A stretch of 46,634 nt of DNA, from assembly GCA_029881195.1 (NCBI GenBank), contig JAOUNB010000004.1:1-46634 (forward strand), in the 5' to 3' direction. The notes under the pieces are model-generated. The model saw only the letters and a list, made by a program, of their open reading frames with translations, was not told where the DNA came from and did no database searches. Of the stretch, positions 28,402 through 38,090 are shown piece by piece. Positions within the stretch are counted from its first letter, which is position 1; each line of letters opens with the position of its first letter. The translations under genes and the position numbers were made by a program. The stretch is from Candidatus Nitrosopumilus sp. GTDB taxonomy: Archaea > Thermoproteota > Nitrososphaeria > Nitrososphaerales > Nitrosopumilaceae.

Positions 28402-29279
28402 TACACTATTGACTTCGCAATTGTATCTGAAATATCTACTACTGATGTTTTGCCCGGAATTGTATTTGTACTAACAATTTTTGTTACTCCTGCCTTCTTA
28501 ATTTCATTTTCTGCGTTATTCATTAAAAGAGCATGAGTACATGCAACATAGACTCTTTTACATTTTTGTTTTTTAAGAAATTGAGTAGCTTTGACTATGC
28601 TTCCTCCAGTACTTATCATGTCATCAACTAAAACAAGATCTCTTTCTGTAACATCTACATTTTTGGTTTGAATCTGAACCTTACCTGTTTTTCGGTCCCT
28701 TTTTTTTTCTAAAGCTATATACTCTATTCCAAATTCTCGTGCAAATTCTCGTGCTCTCTCTTTCCCACCCTGATCAGGTGATACGACTAGAGGATTTTTT
28801 AGCCTCAGTTTCTTAAAATATCTTACAAGATCTGGAATTGCGGTTACATTTTTTGTCTTTATGTTAAAGTGCTTAAAACCTATCAAACTGTGAATGTCAA
28901 CTGCTATTACTTTTGATGCACCTGCACCTTTGAATAATTTACCAAGAACTTTCATCGTAACAATTTCTCCAGGCAAGAACTCTCTATCCTGCCTTGCATA
29001 TCCCATGTATGGAATTACAGCAATTACTTCAGACGAAATTTCTTTAGCTTTTGAAATCAATGATAGTGCTTGAATCAAATTAGTATCAACTGGTGGGTAG
29101 ATTGACTGTAATACAACTGATTTTTTTTTAGATATTTTCCCATTTAATGTAATCTTACTTTCCCCATCGGCAAAAATTCTAATCTCTGATTTTACAAGAT
29201 TTGCCTTTATTTTACTAGATAACTTTATTGCTAAATCTTCAGAAGATTTTCCTGAAATTATTGAAATATTGCTCATCAA
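28401..29279 (-). CDS. prs: Ribose-phosphate pyrophosphokinase
   Basis: 'GYARQDREFLPGE', 'VVSPDQGGKERAREFA', 'LVLVDDMISTGGSIVKA'. Confidence 0.95.
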   Translation of the reverse strand: MMSNISIISGKSSEDLAIKLSSKIKANLVKSEIRIFADGESKITLNGKISKKKSVVLQSIYPPVDTNLIQALSLISKAKEISSEVIAVIPYMGYARQDREFLPGEIVTMKVLGKLFKGAGASKVIAVDIHSLIGFKHFNIKTKNVTAIPDLVRYFKKLRLKNPLVVSPDQGGKERAREFAREFGIEYIALEKKRDRKTGKVQIQTKNVDVTERDLVLVDDMISTGGSIVKATQFLKKQKCKRVYVACTHALLMNNAENEIKKAGVTKIVSTNTIPGKTSVVDISDTIAKSIV

Positions 29280-29318
29280 AAAAATGTGATTTGATGGGAT
29301 TCTTAAGTTTTGAGAAGA

Positions 29319-31064
29319 TCAATCCTCACCACCTCCACGACCTAAGTCCCCAATACCAAATTTATCAATAACTTGATTTCTTTCTTCATCAAGCTTTCGA
29401 ATTTCCTCATCCTCCCGTTTTTCATCTCCTTGATACACTGTTCTAATTGGCCATGGTATTCTAATATCATATTTTTTGAATTCTTCGTACATAATTATCC
29501 TAATATCCGTTTTAGTTTTGAATTGTGCACCATAATCCCTAACATAAACCCATAATGAAAAATCAAGTGACGAATCATTAAATTTGTTAAATCTCACAAC
29601 AGGTTGATTTATGTCGATATGAATATCTTTGTCACATCCACAACTTGGTCTATTATTATCCAAGTAAGGACATCTTTGTTGTTTAATGAGATGTCTTCCT
29701 CTTTCATCCATAACCTCTTTCATAGCACGTTTGCCAATCTTAACTAAAATTGCAGCTACCTGTTTAGGATTATTTAGATAAGAAACTCCTACTTCAACAA
29801 TTGCAGGCACCATTTTGATTTCTTTTGAATAATTAATTATTTGAGAATTAACAAGCTGTCTTGTTGGAATCACTGCATATGATTCATTTAATGCATCACG
29901 AATGAAAGTTACTCTGGGAGTAATTTTATGTACATATCCATTATATCCAGTATCTAATTGAACACGTTCACCTTCTGCAAAAATCTTATCTTTTCTAATC
30001 AATATATAAGCGAAATAATTTTGCATAGTTTCTTGCAATGCTAATCCTACACCTATAGCTAATCCTCCTGTAGCAGTTGCAAGTATTATCAAATCTATTC
30101 CCCACCAACTAATTACTCCAAGTATTACTGCAACAAATATTCCAAGTGGCAAAATTTGAGAAATTGACTTTGGAAGATCTTTTCTTTTTCTTTTTGCATA
30201 ACCCGGAGGTTTTGATCCAGGTATTATTGGATCAAAACTCCCAAATCTTTTTTCTTCTCTCCATGTATCTATAGGAAAAATCTCTTCAATATCTTGTCCA
30301 GGTTTTAATTTTTTTCCAGATTCATTATTTCCAGAAATACAATCATCATAATATTTCAGATATTTTCCTCTTTCAGATATCTTCCATTCTTCAAATGGAT
30401 CTTTAACTAGTTGTTCAAAACTCCCAATTGGCAATCCTTTTGTTGTTCTAAATTCTTCCAAAAATTTCCTTCCTTCTTCTGTTTCTAACTTTTTTTCAAA
30501 TTCTTCATCACTTAATTCATCTGGTGTATGTTTTGGAGGAACCCATTTATAGAATCTATGAAAAAGATCGTCATCATCATCTGGAAATCCTCGTAATTCT
30601 TTCCATGATTCAAAATCTTCTTTCTCAAAACTAGATTTTTCTTTTTTAGCAAGTATTATTGGAATTAAATGAGCAATAGAATATCCAATAACAAGAATAT
30701 TTATTGTATTGAGAATCTTCGCAAACGTTTCACTAGGAGCTAGTTTTTCCTCTGCATAAACTGAAACATCATTTTCAAATAGAGCAAATGATTGTATGTA
30801 GAAATTTACTGAGGTGATTAATATGATGGCAAAAAACGGTAAAATTACTACTCTGATAAATCTTGAAAGGTGTGGTCGTACATAATTCAATTTTTGCTTC
30901 TTAACAAATTTTGAAAATGTACGATAAATTACTACGATTCCAATAATGCCTACAATTAACACAATAAATGCTGCCTGAAGAGATTCAGATGACATTAGAA
31001 GCTGAGAAATACCCTGAAATTGGTCTACTTGCCCTGATACCGCATCAATTATTTCTTCAGCCAA
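29319..31064 (-). CDS. MscS family mechanosensitive ion channel with large cytoplasmic insertion
   Basis: MscS pore helix 'ATATGGLAIGVGLALQETMQNYFAYILI' and beta domain 'VIPTRQLVNSQIINYS'; about 150-aa charged insertion before the pore. Confidence 0.88.
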   Translation of the reverse strand: MAEEIIDAVSGQVDQFQGISQLLMSSESLQAAFIVLIVGIIGIVVIYRTFSKFVKKQKLNYVRPHLSRFIRVVILPFFAIILITSVNFYIQSFALFENDVSVYAEEKLAPSETFAKILNTINILVIGYSIAHLIPIILAKKEKSSFEKEDFESWKELRGFPDDDDDLFHRFYKWVPPKHTPDELSDEEFEKKLETEEGRKFLEEFRTTKGLPIGSFEQLVKDPFEEWKISERGKYLKYYDDCISGNNESGKKLKPGQDIEEIFPIDTWREEKRFGSFDPIIPGSKPPGYAKRKRKDLPKSISQILPLGIFVAVILGVISWWGIDLIILATATGGLAIGVGLALQETMQNYFAYILIRKDKIFAEGERVQLDTGYNGYVHKITPRVTFIRDALNESYAVIPTRQLVNSQIINYSKEIKMVPAIVEVGVSYLNNPKQVAAILVKIGKRAMKEVMDERGRHLIKQQRCPYLDNNRPSCGCDKDIHIDINQPVVRFNKFNDSSLDFSLWVYVRDYGAQFKTKTDIRIIMYEEFKKYDIRIPWPIRTVYQGDEKREDEEIRKLDEERNQVIDKFGIGDLGRGGGED

Positions 31065-31215
31065 TTAGATCCCTTTTACTCTTTTTTTCTATCATACATA
31101 GATTAACCTGATCCTCATTTCTGTTAGAATTTTCAATAAAACTATTATAAAATTTTAAATCTTTTATGTGTAAAAACCTGTAACCTTTAACAATAGTGTT
31201 TGTACTAATAACAGA

Positions 31216-32580
31216 ATGACCTATCAGAAAACAATATGGGATGATTCACCATCTTTAAAATCATATACTTTATCCAATTTTCGTACACTTCCACAAATTC
31301 AGAATCTTGGAGACGAAGTTCAGTTCGAAATGGAGGTTGTTGGAAACGTATTACCTTTTAAGGCAAATAACTATGTCGTTGAACAACTAATTGATTGGAA
31401 TAATGTCCCAAATGATCCAATGTTTGTCTTAACTTTCCCTCAAAAAGGAATGTTAAAACCTGAACATTATGACAAAATGGCAACTGCGTTAAAAAATAAT
31501 TTAGATAAAAAAGAAATTACAGCCATTGCAAATGAAATTCGCCTTCAACTAAATCCACACCCAGCTGGTCAAATGGAACTTAATGTTCCACAATTAAAAG
31601 ACGGAACTAAGTTATTTGGAATGCAACACAAATACAAAGAAACATGTCTTTTCTTCCCAAGTCAAAGTCAGACATGTCATGCATATTGTAGCTTTTGTTT
31701 TAGGTGGCCCCAATTTGTGGGAATGGATGAAATGAAATTTGCAATGCAAGAAGGAGAGCAATTAGTACAATATGTCAAAGAACATCCAGAAATTAGCGAT
31801 GTACTGTTTACAGGTGGAGATCCAATGATTATGAAAGCAAAAATTTTCTCAAAATATGTTGACACTCTGATTGATGCAAAACTTCCAAATCTCAAAACCA
31901 TTAGAATTGGAACAAAAGCTCTATCATATTGGCCTTACAAATTTTTGACAGATTCTGATTCTCAAGAAATGCTAGATGTATTTAGAAAAATTGTTGATAA
32001 TGGATTACATCTTGCAATAATGGGTCACTTTAATCATTTGAATGAATTATCAACGGATGCAGTCAAGAATGCGATTAGAGAAATAAGATCTACTGGAGCA
32101 ATAATCAGAACACAATCTCCACTTTTAGCTCACATCAACGATGATGCTGAAATGTGGGCAAAAATGTGGACTATTCAAGTTCAATTAGGATGTGTGCCAT
32201 ACTACATGTTTGTAGTTAGAGATACAGGCGCTCAACATTACTTTGGTGTTCCTTTAGTAAAGGCATATCAAATTTTCAAAAAGGCATATTCTTCGGTTAG
32301 TGGATTAGCAAGAACTGTTCGTGGACCTAGCATGTCTGCGACTCCAGGTAAAGTACATGTTATTGGAACTGCAGATCTTCAGGATCAAAAAGTAATTGTT
32401 TTGAGATTTTTGCAAGGTAGAAATCCTGATTGGGTTCAAGTACCATTTTTTGCAAAATACGATGAAAATGCAATTTGGTTAGATGATTTAAAGCCTGCAC
32501 TTACTGAAAAATTCTTCTTTGATGAGGAGATGAAAAATTTCAAAAAATCAAACCCACTGGATGATTATCCTGAATCTTAG
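31216..32580 (+). CDS. KamA family radical SAM protein (lysine/glutamate 2,3-aminomutase-like)
   Basis: Radical SAM Cys motif 'TCHAYCSFCFRWPQF' (CxxxCxxC), 'DVLFTGGDPMIM', 'LKTIRIGTKAL'. Confidence 0.88.
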   Translation: MTYQKTIWDDSPSLKSYTLSNFRTLPQIQNLGDEVQFEMEVVGNVLPFKANNYVVEQLIDWNNVPNDPMFVLTFPQKGMLKPEHYDKMATALKNNLDKKEITAIANEIRLQLNPHPAGQMELNVPQLKDGTKLFGMQHKYKETCLFFPSQSQTCHAYCSFCFRWPQFVGMDEMKFAMQEGEQLVQYVKEHPEISDVLFTGGDPMIMKAKIFSKYVDTLIDAKLPNLKTIRIGTKALSYWPYKFLTDSDSQEMLDVFRKIVDNGLHLAIMGHFNHLNELSTDAVKNAIREIRSTGAIIRTQSPLLAHINDDAEMWAKMWTIQVQLGCVPYYMFVVRDTGAQHYFGVPLVKAYQIFKKAYSSVSGLARTVRGPSMSATPGKVHVIGTADLQDQKVIVLRFLQGRNPDWVQVPFFAKYDENAIWLDDLKPALTEKFFFDEEMKNFKKSNPLDDYPES

Positions 32581-32651
32581 AATTTACCTGACCATCTTGA
32601 CAATTCTATCTTACTAAACAACATTAGTAAAATAATTCATTAAACAAACCA

Positions 32652-34097
32652 GTGAACTCAGATCAAGTGTTACAAACTATTAAAGATGAAAACATATCAT
32701 TTATCGATTTTTGGTTTGTAGATATTTTTGGAGAACTTCATAATGTTGGAATGCCAAGCTATGCAATTGATGAAAATAGTTTTATAAACGGTCTTGAAAA
32801 ATTGGATGCAAGTTCAATTGTTGGATTCAAATCAGTAAATAATTCTGATATGATTCTGATGCCAGATTCTAATTCGTTTAAAGTTCTTCCAAATGATTAT
32901 GATCCTGGCAATAGAAAAAATGCAAGAATATTTTGCGATCTTTATGATGGTAACACAAACAAAGAGTCAAGATATAACCGAGATTCAAGAGGCATTGCAT
33001 GTAAAGCATCAGAGAAACTCAAAGAATTTGGATTGACTCATACTAATTGGGGTCCTGAAATAGAATTTTTTGTTTTTGATACAATCAACGTTTATCCATC
33101 TCCTTATGCTGCAACCCATTCTGGTGGAGGTTCTGGATACTCAATTGAATCTAAAGAATCGCCTTGGGCAAAAGGAAATGTAAGCACTGCAATAGATATC
33201 AAAGAGGGATACTATCCATCACAGCCAAAAGACACTCTTAATGGTTTTCGTAAAGATGTATGTGATGATTTATACAATTATTTTGGCATAAAAATTGAAG
33301 CTGAACATCATGAAGTAGCGACCTCAGGTCAATGTGAAATTAATTTAGTTTATGACGAAATGATTGCCATGGCTGACAATGTAATTGCAGTTAAAAATTT
33401 GGTAAAGGTAAAAGCTAAAAGAAAGAATAAAGTTGCTACTTTTATGCCAAAACCAATTTTTGGTGATAATGCATCAGCAATGCATACTCACCAAAGCTTA
33501 TGGAATGAAAAAACCAATGTAATGTATGATCATGATGATGAAATAGCACAGATGAGTCAAATTGGGAGATATTATATTGGTGGAATCTTAGATCATGCAA
33601 AAGCTTTATGCGCAATCTCAAATCCTACAACAAATTCTTACAAACGACTTGTTCCTGGCTTTGAAGCACCTGTAAACGTTTGTTGGGGATTAGCAAATAG
33701 ATCTACTGCTATTAGGGTTCCAATGTATAATAGAAATCAGGAAAAAAGTAAGAGAATTGAATATAGAGTCCCTGATCCAACTGCAAACATCTATCTCTTA
33801 GAAGCTGCATTATTGTTAGCAGGATTGGATGGAATCAAAAATAAAATTGATCCTGGTGATCCCGTAGAAGAAAATGTGTACAAACTTTCTTCAGAAAAGA
33901 AACGAGAATATAATATTGGAAGTTTACCAGTATCTTTGAAAGGAGCACTTGATTCTCTTTCTAGTGATTCAAAATTCTTAGAAGAAGTTTTCACTAAAGA
34001 CTTTATTGATGCATACTCTGAACTAAAATACAAAGAATATACTGCCTTTGCACAAACCCCCACAGCTTGGGAAGTCTCAATGTATGCTGATGCCTAA
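32652..34097 (+). CDS. Glutamine synthetase family protein (divergent paralogue)
   Basis: 'KLDASSIVGFKSVNNSDMILMPD', 'NWGPEIEFFVFD', 'GDNASAMHTHQSLW', 'NSYKRLVPGFEAP', 'IEYRVPDPTANIYL'; GTG start. Confidence 0.93.
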   Translation: MNSDQVLQTIKDENISFIDFWFVDIFGELHNVGMPSYAIDENSFINGLEKLDASSIVGFKSVNNSDMILMPDSNSFKVLPNDYDPGNRKNARIFCDLYDGNTNKESRYNRDSRGIACKASEKLKEFGLTHTNWGPEIEFFVFDTINVYPSPYAATHSGGGSGYSIESKESPWAKGNVSTAIDIKEGYYPSQPKDTLNGFRKDVCDDLYNYFGIKIEAEHHEVATSGQCEINLVYDEMIAMADNVIAVKNLVKVKAKRKNKVATFMPKPIFGDNASAMHTHQSLWNEKTNVMYDHDDEIAQMSQIGRYYIGGILDHAKALCAISNPTTNSYKRLVPGFEAPVNVCWGLANRSTAIRVPMYNRNQEKSKRIEYRVPDPTANIYLLEAALLLAGLDGIKNKIDPGDPVEENVYKLSSEKKREYNIGSLPVSLKGALDSLSSDSKFLEEVFTKDFIDAYSELKYKEYTAFAQTPTAWEVSMYADA

Positions 34098-34180
34098 CTG
34101 GCACAAATCCCAAAATCTTATCAAATTCAATCTCTTTTATGAAAATAAGTAGAAGGTTTTTAAAATCAGATTAAGTTTTT

Positions 34181-34825
34181 TTGGTATTGAAATTAAAATC
34201 CACTTTATTCATTTTGTTAATTATCCCAAATTTAGCTGGAATTGCATACGGTCATACAGTTGATTCTGTTGGAGAATATAGAGTAGAAATAGGCTGGATG
34301 AATGAACCAGTAGTTTCTGGAGAAACTAATGCAATAGAATTCTATGTTAGTCCACTTGAACCAGAATTAGATTTTGAAGATCAAGTTTTTAAAAATGGGA
34401 TTACAGATTTAAAAAAAACAATTAAAATTAAATTAATCTACAAAGATGAGAGCATTACCCTTCCTCTATCCCCAGATCATAATATCCCTGGAAAATATTA
34501 TGCATTCATCAATCCAACCGTTTCTGGATTTTATCAAGCAAATATTTTAGGAACAATCAATGATACTCCAATCAGTTTATCGATGCATCCACCAAAAGTA
34601 GAAGAACGTGCTTACATCGAATTTCCTGAACCATCAGATCTTACATTAACTCAAATAATTGATGGACACACTGTACTAATTGGTGACATTCATGATCTGA
34701 AAGAATCAGTTGATTCACTTCAAGAATTAAAACAGCAAATGGATGTAGGGTACATTGGTATTGGAGTTGGTATGGCTGGTATTGCTATTGCTGTAACTGC
34801 ACTTGTAAAATCTAAAAAGAATTAA
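34181..34825 (+). CDS. Exported membrane-anchored protein, beta-sandwich (CopC-like?) hypothetical
   Basis: N-terminal signal 'LFILLIIPNLAGIAYGH', C-terminal TM 'GYIGIGVGMAGIAIAVTALV'; TTG start. Confidence 0.55.
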   Translation: MVLKLKSTLFILLIIPNLAGIAYGHTVDSVGEYRVEIGWMNEPVVSGETNAIEFYVSPLEPELDFEDQVFKNGITDLKKTIKIKLIYKDESITLPLSPDHNIPGKYYAFINPTVSGFYQANILGTINDTPISLSMHPPKVEERAYIEFPEPSDLTLTQIIDGHTVLIGDIHDLKESVDSLQELKQQMDVGYIGIGVGMAGIAIAVTALVKSKKN

Positions 34826-36045
34826 TTTGAGATCTTATCATCTTTTTTAAAAGAGTGTCTTAGTAATATTGGTCCAATAATAATGGTACCTAATATTACA
34901 AAAATTAGTGTTGAGAAAATACCTTCTGAAATAATTTCATATCCTAATCCTAATCCTGCAGTAATGAATGCAATTTCACCTCTAACAATCATTCCATAAC
35001 CTATCCGTAAACCTTTATTCTTATTTTTGAGTAATATGATTGCTGGAATTCCAGAACCTAAAATTTTACCAATAACTGCAATTATCAAAATTACAGCAAA
35101 TAAGACTAGATCTACATTCAAAATATTTGAAATATCAATATGTGTGCCAATTATTGCAAAGAAAAATGGAGCAAAAATAATTTGTAATCTTCCAACAAAT
35201 TCTTTAACCTGATTTGCTAACTTGGAATCAGCAAGTCCCATCCCTGCTGCAAATGCTCCAACTATGGGGTTAAGACCAATACTTGCAGCAATTGCTGCTA
35301 CACCAAATGCTGAACCGAGTGCAGTTGCTTGTTTTGTACCTCTAGATTCAAGTGAGTTAGGTCTCATAGTTGCTACAGCATGAACTATCTTAGGTAGCAA
35401 AAATACGGAACCAAATAGAAGAGCAACCCATAAAATCAATGATTCTGAAATCTCAAATAGCACTGTCTCCAATGATGGCAATGAATGTGCAATTACAATT
35501 GAAATAATAGATGATAAAATTGCTAAACCTAATACATCATCAAGTACTGCAGCATTAACTAAAATATTTCCTTCCTGTGTTTTCTCTTTTTTTAACTCAT
35601 CCAAAATTGTTACAGCTGCTGCAATACTTGTTGCACTCAGTGTTGCACCAATAATCATTGCAACCATCCAATCAATTCCAAGTAATGTAGAAATTCCATA
35701 TCCCAGTATTAATGGAATTATAACTCCTGCAGTACCAACTACTACAGCTTGTATTCCTGCTTGTTTTAAACTAGAAAAAGTAAAATGAAGACCAGCCGAA
35801 AATAAAATTATAATTCCAGCTATTTGCCAAAATGATAACATTAATTCATTTAACTCTACAATTGACCTATCATAGAATTGTATCCATCCTCCTAATGCAA
35901 ACGGACTTAAAATTATTCCACCAATTACAAAACCGATTATTTCAGAAATTCCAAAATGTTTACAAATTTTACCTAGTAACATTGATGGAATAACTAAAAC
36001 TAAAATACCAACTAATGTAGGAATTGCATCAAATTCTGTTACCAT
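34822..36045 (-). CDS. Kef-type / CPA2 monovalent cation:proton antiporter
   Basis: 12+ TM; 'HFGISEIIGFVIGGIILSP', 'GATLSATSIAAAVTILDEL', 'VGAFAAGMGLADS'. Confidence 0.9.
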   Translation of the reverse strand: MVTEFDAIPTLVGILVLVIPSMLLGKICKHFGISEIIGFVIGGIILSPFALGGWIQFYDRSIVELNELMLSFWQIAGIIILFSAGLHFTFSSLKQAGIQAVVVGTAGVIIPLILGYGISTLLGIDWMVAMIIGATLSATSIAAAVTILDELKKEKTQEGNILVNAAVLDDVLGLAILSSIISIVIAHSLPSLETVLFEISESLILWVALLFGSVFLLPKIVHAVATMRPNSLESRGTKQATALGSAFGVAAIAASIGLNPIVGAFAAGMGLADSKLANQVKEFVGRLQIIFAPFFFAIIGTHIDISNILNVDLVLFAVILIIAVIGKILGSGIPAIILLKNKNKGLRIGYGMIVRGEIAFITAGLGLGYEIISEGIFSTLIFVILGTIIIGPILLRHSFKKDDKISN

Positions 36046-36089
36046 TTGTTATCAAGATTGAACTGAATTATTAAAACTAATTTTAAAAA

Positions 36090-37394
36090 TCAAAATTGAG
36101 ATATGTTGTTAGATTTGGCCATAGATTTTGTAAAAATAACATAAAAAATTGTACCGATTGCTATTATTGCTAATCCTACGAGTAAAATCTCTGTTTCAAA
36201 CTGCATTGTCATGTATACTGTTGTGCCAAAACCAAACAGTGGTAGAATAGGAAATTTTCCTATATTAATTGGAACTCTAAATGGTCTTTCCAATTCAGAT
36301 TCAGTATAACGCAAAACAATTACTGCTAGATTAATTACTGCAAATGTAATAACTACCGCAAAAACAGTAATGTTTGCAATAATAACAATATCTCCAACAA
36401 AAGCAAATCCTACAGATGTAATCAAAATCCCTATTACTGCAATCCATGGTGTCTTTGTTTTAGAATGAACTTTTCCCAAAAATTGTGGTAATGAATTACT
36501 TTTAGCCATACCATACAAAATTCGTGCACCTGCAACTAATGTAATCAATACAGTACTTGCAGTTGCAAAAAGTGCCACTGCTGATAAAGTTAATCCTCCA
36601 TTTACTCCTAATATGTTATGAGCTGCATCAGCGAGAGGTGCAGAAGATGATGCTAGTTCTTCCCAATTTAAGATCCTAACAATTGACATAGACACTAAAA
36701 TGTAAATTACACCCGTAATGATTATTGATAAAATTATAGCTCTAGGAATTGTTTTATGAGGTTTTCTTACCTCTTCAGCAACATTTGCCATATCTTCAAA
36801 TCCAATAAAAGCAAAGAAAATTAAAACAAATGCGAGAATAATACCTGTAATACCATTTGGTGTTTCAACATAATTAATGGATTCGATAGGTTCTGTAGAA
36901 AATCCTAGAAATATTATCAACATCAATCCACCTGCAGTTATAATTGCAAAAACTGTATTTGCCCATGATGATTCTTTGATACCAATAAAATTTACCAATG
37001 ATAAAATTCCAATTAAAATAATTGCAATAACTGTAATTGGTAATTCTACAAATTGAGTAAAATATCCTGCGAATCCTAAAGCAACAGTTGCTGCAACTAT
37101 CATTGAAGTAATTGCAGTAAGCCATCCAATTATGAATGCAAAGAAATTATTTTTAAAAGCATTTTTCACAAAAGTATATTCTGCAGCTGCTTTTGGAAAC
37201 AATGCTGTTAACTCTGAATAACTTAATCCAGCAAATATAGCAACAATTGAACCCAACAAAAAAGAAATCCACATTGAATTTCCAGCAAATCCTGCTGCTT
37301 CTCCAATTAAGACATAAATGCCTGCACCTAAAGTCAAACCTACACCATACATGGTAAGATGAAAAAGTCCCATGTGACGCTTTAATTCAGACAT
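36090..37394 (-). CDS. APC family amino acid permease
   Basis: 'GVGLTLGAGIYVLIGEAAGFAG', 'FAFIGFEDMANVAEEVRKPHKTIPRAI'. Confidence 0.92.
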   Translation of the reverse strand: MSELKRHMGLFHLTMYGVGLTLGAGIYVLIGEAAGFAGNSMWISFLLGSIVAIFAGLSYSELTALFPKAAAEYTFVKNAFKNNFFAFIIGWLTAITSMIVAATVALGFAGYFTQFVELPITVIAIILIGILSLVNFIGIKESSWANTVFAIITAGGLMLIIFLGFSTEPIESINYVETPNGITGIILAFVLIFFAFIGFEDMANVAEEVRKPHKTIPRAIILSIIITGVIYILVSMSIVRILNWEELASSSAPLADAAHNILGVNGGLTLSAVALFATASTVLITLVAGARILYGMAKSNSLPQFLGKVHSKTKTPWIAVIGILITSVGFAFVGDIVIIANITVFAVVITFAVINLAVIVLRYTESELERPFRVPINIGKFPILPLFGFGTTVYMTMQFETEILLVGLAIIAIGTIFYVIFTKSMAKSNNISQF

Positions 37395-37406
37395 TTATTG
37401 TAAATT

Positions 37407-38090
37407 CTAGGAAACCAGAAAATTTAATCCATATCCTACCATATATGCAACAGTTGCTGCAATACCACCAATAGTTAATGTAATAATTCCTGAACGTATC
37501 ATTGATTTTTTGACAATTTTTCCTTTAATCATTCCTACTAGAAAAAATGCTGCAAGAACTGATACTGTAGAATAAGTAAATGCTTCTGAATTTGCATCAA
37601 TTCCAATCATCATAAAGATCATGAACGGAATTAATGGAATTAGTCCAATTACATTAAAACCAATAAAAGTGCTCACAGAACTATCTAGCGGATTTTTTTC
37701 ATCCTCAATTAACCCTAATTCTTCTTTCATCATAGTATCCACCCAAACTTTTCTTCTAGATGTAATAATTCGTACAATATCCTCTAGTAATTCATCTTTG
37801 AATCCTTTTTCCCTGTAAATTTCTCTAATCTCCTCTCTTTCTTGTTCTGCTAGATTATCAATCTCCCATTCTTCCTCTCTTCGCTTCATTTGAACAAACT
37901 CATTTCGTGCCTTTGATGCTTGATAATTTGCAGTAGCCATTGAAAATCCATCTGCAAATAAATTTGCAAATCCTAATATCAAAATAATTCCTGGGGATAA
38001 TGATGCTCCAACTACACCCGCAACTATAGCAAAAGTTGTTACAGCACCATCAATTGAACCATAAATAAAATCATCAAAATGCCATTTCAT
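37407..38090 (-). CDS. VIT1/CCC1 family transporter (Fe2+/Mn2+)
   Basis: 'DFIYGSIDGAVTTFAIVAGVVGASLSPGIILILGFANLFADGFSMATANYQASKAR'. Confidence 0.9.
   Translation of the reverse strand: MKWHFDDFIYGSIDGAVTTFAIVAGVVGASLSPGIILILGFANLFADGFSMATANYQASKARNEFVQMKRREEEWEIDNLAEQEREEIREIYREKGFKDELLEDIVRIITSRRKVWVDTMMKEELGLIEDEKNPLDSSVSTFIGFNVIGLIPLIPFMIFMMIGIDANSEAFTYSTVSVLAAFFLVGMIKGKIVKKSMIRSGIITLTIGGIAATVAYMVGYGLNFLVS

Noticed and set aside
36874-37125. Cys-rich 83-aa ORF (MAYCNYFNDSCSNCCFRIRR...), looking like a metallothionein or toxin
   Set aside because: Out-of-frame reading of the APC permease on the same strand; the Cys/Tyr/Asn richness comes from frame-shifted Ala/Ile/Val codons.
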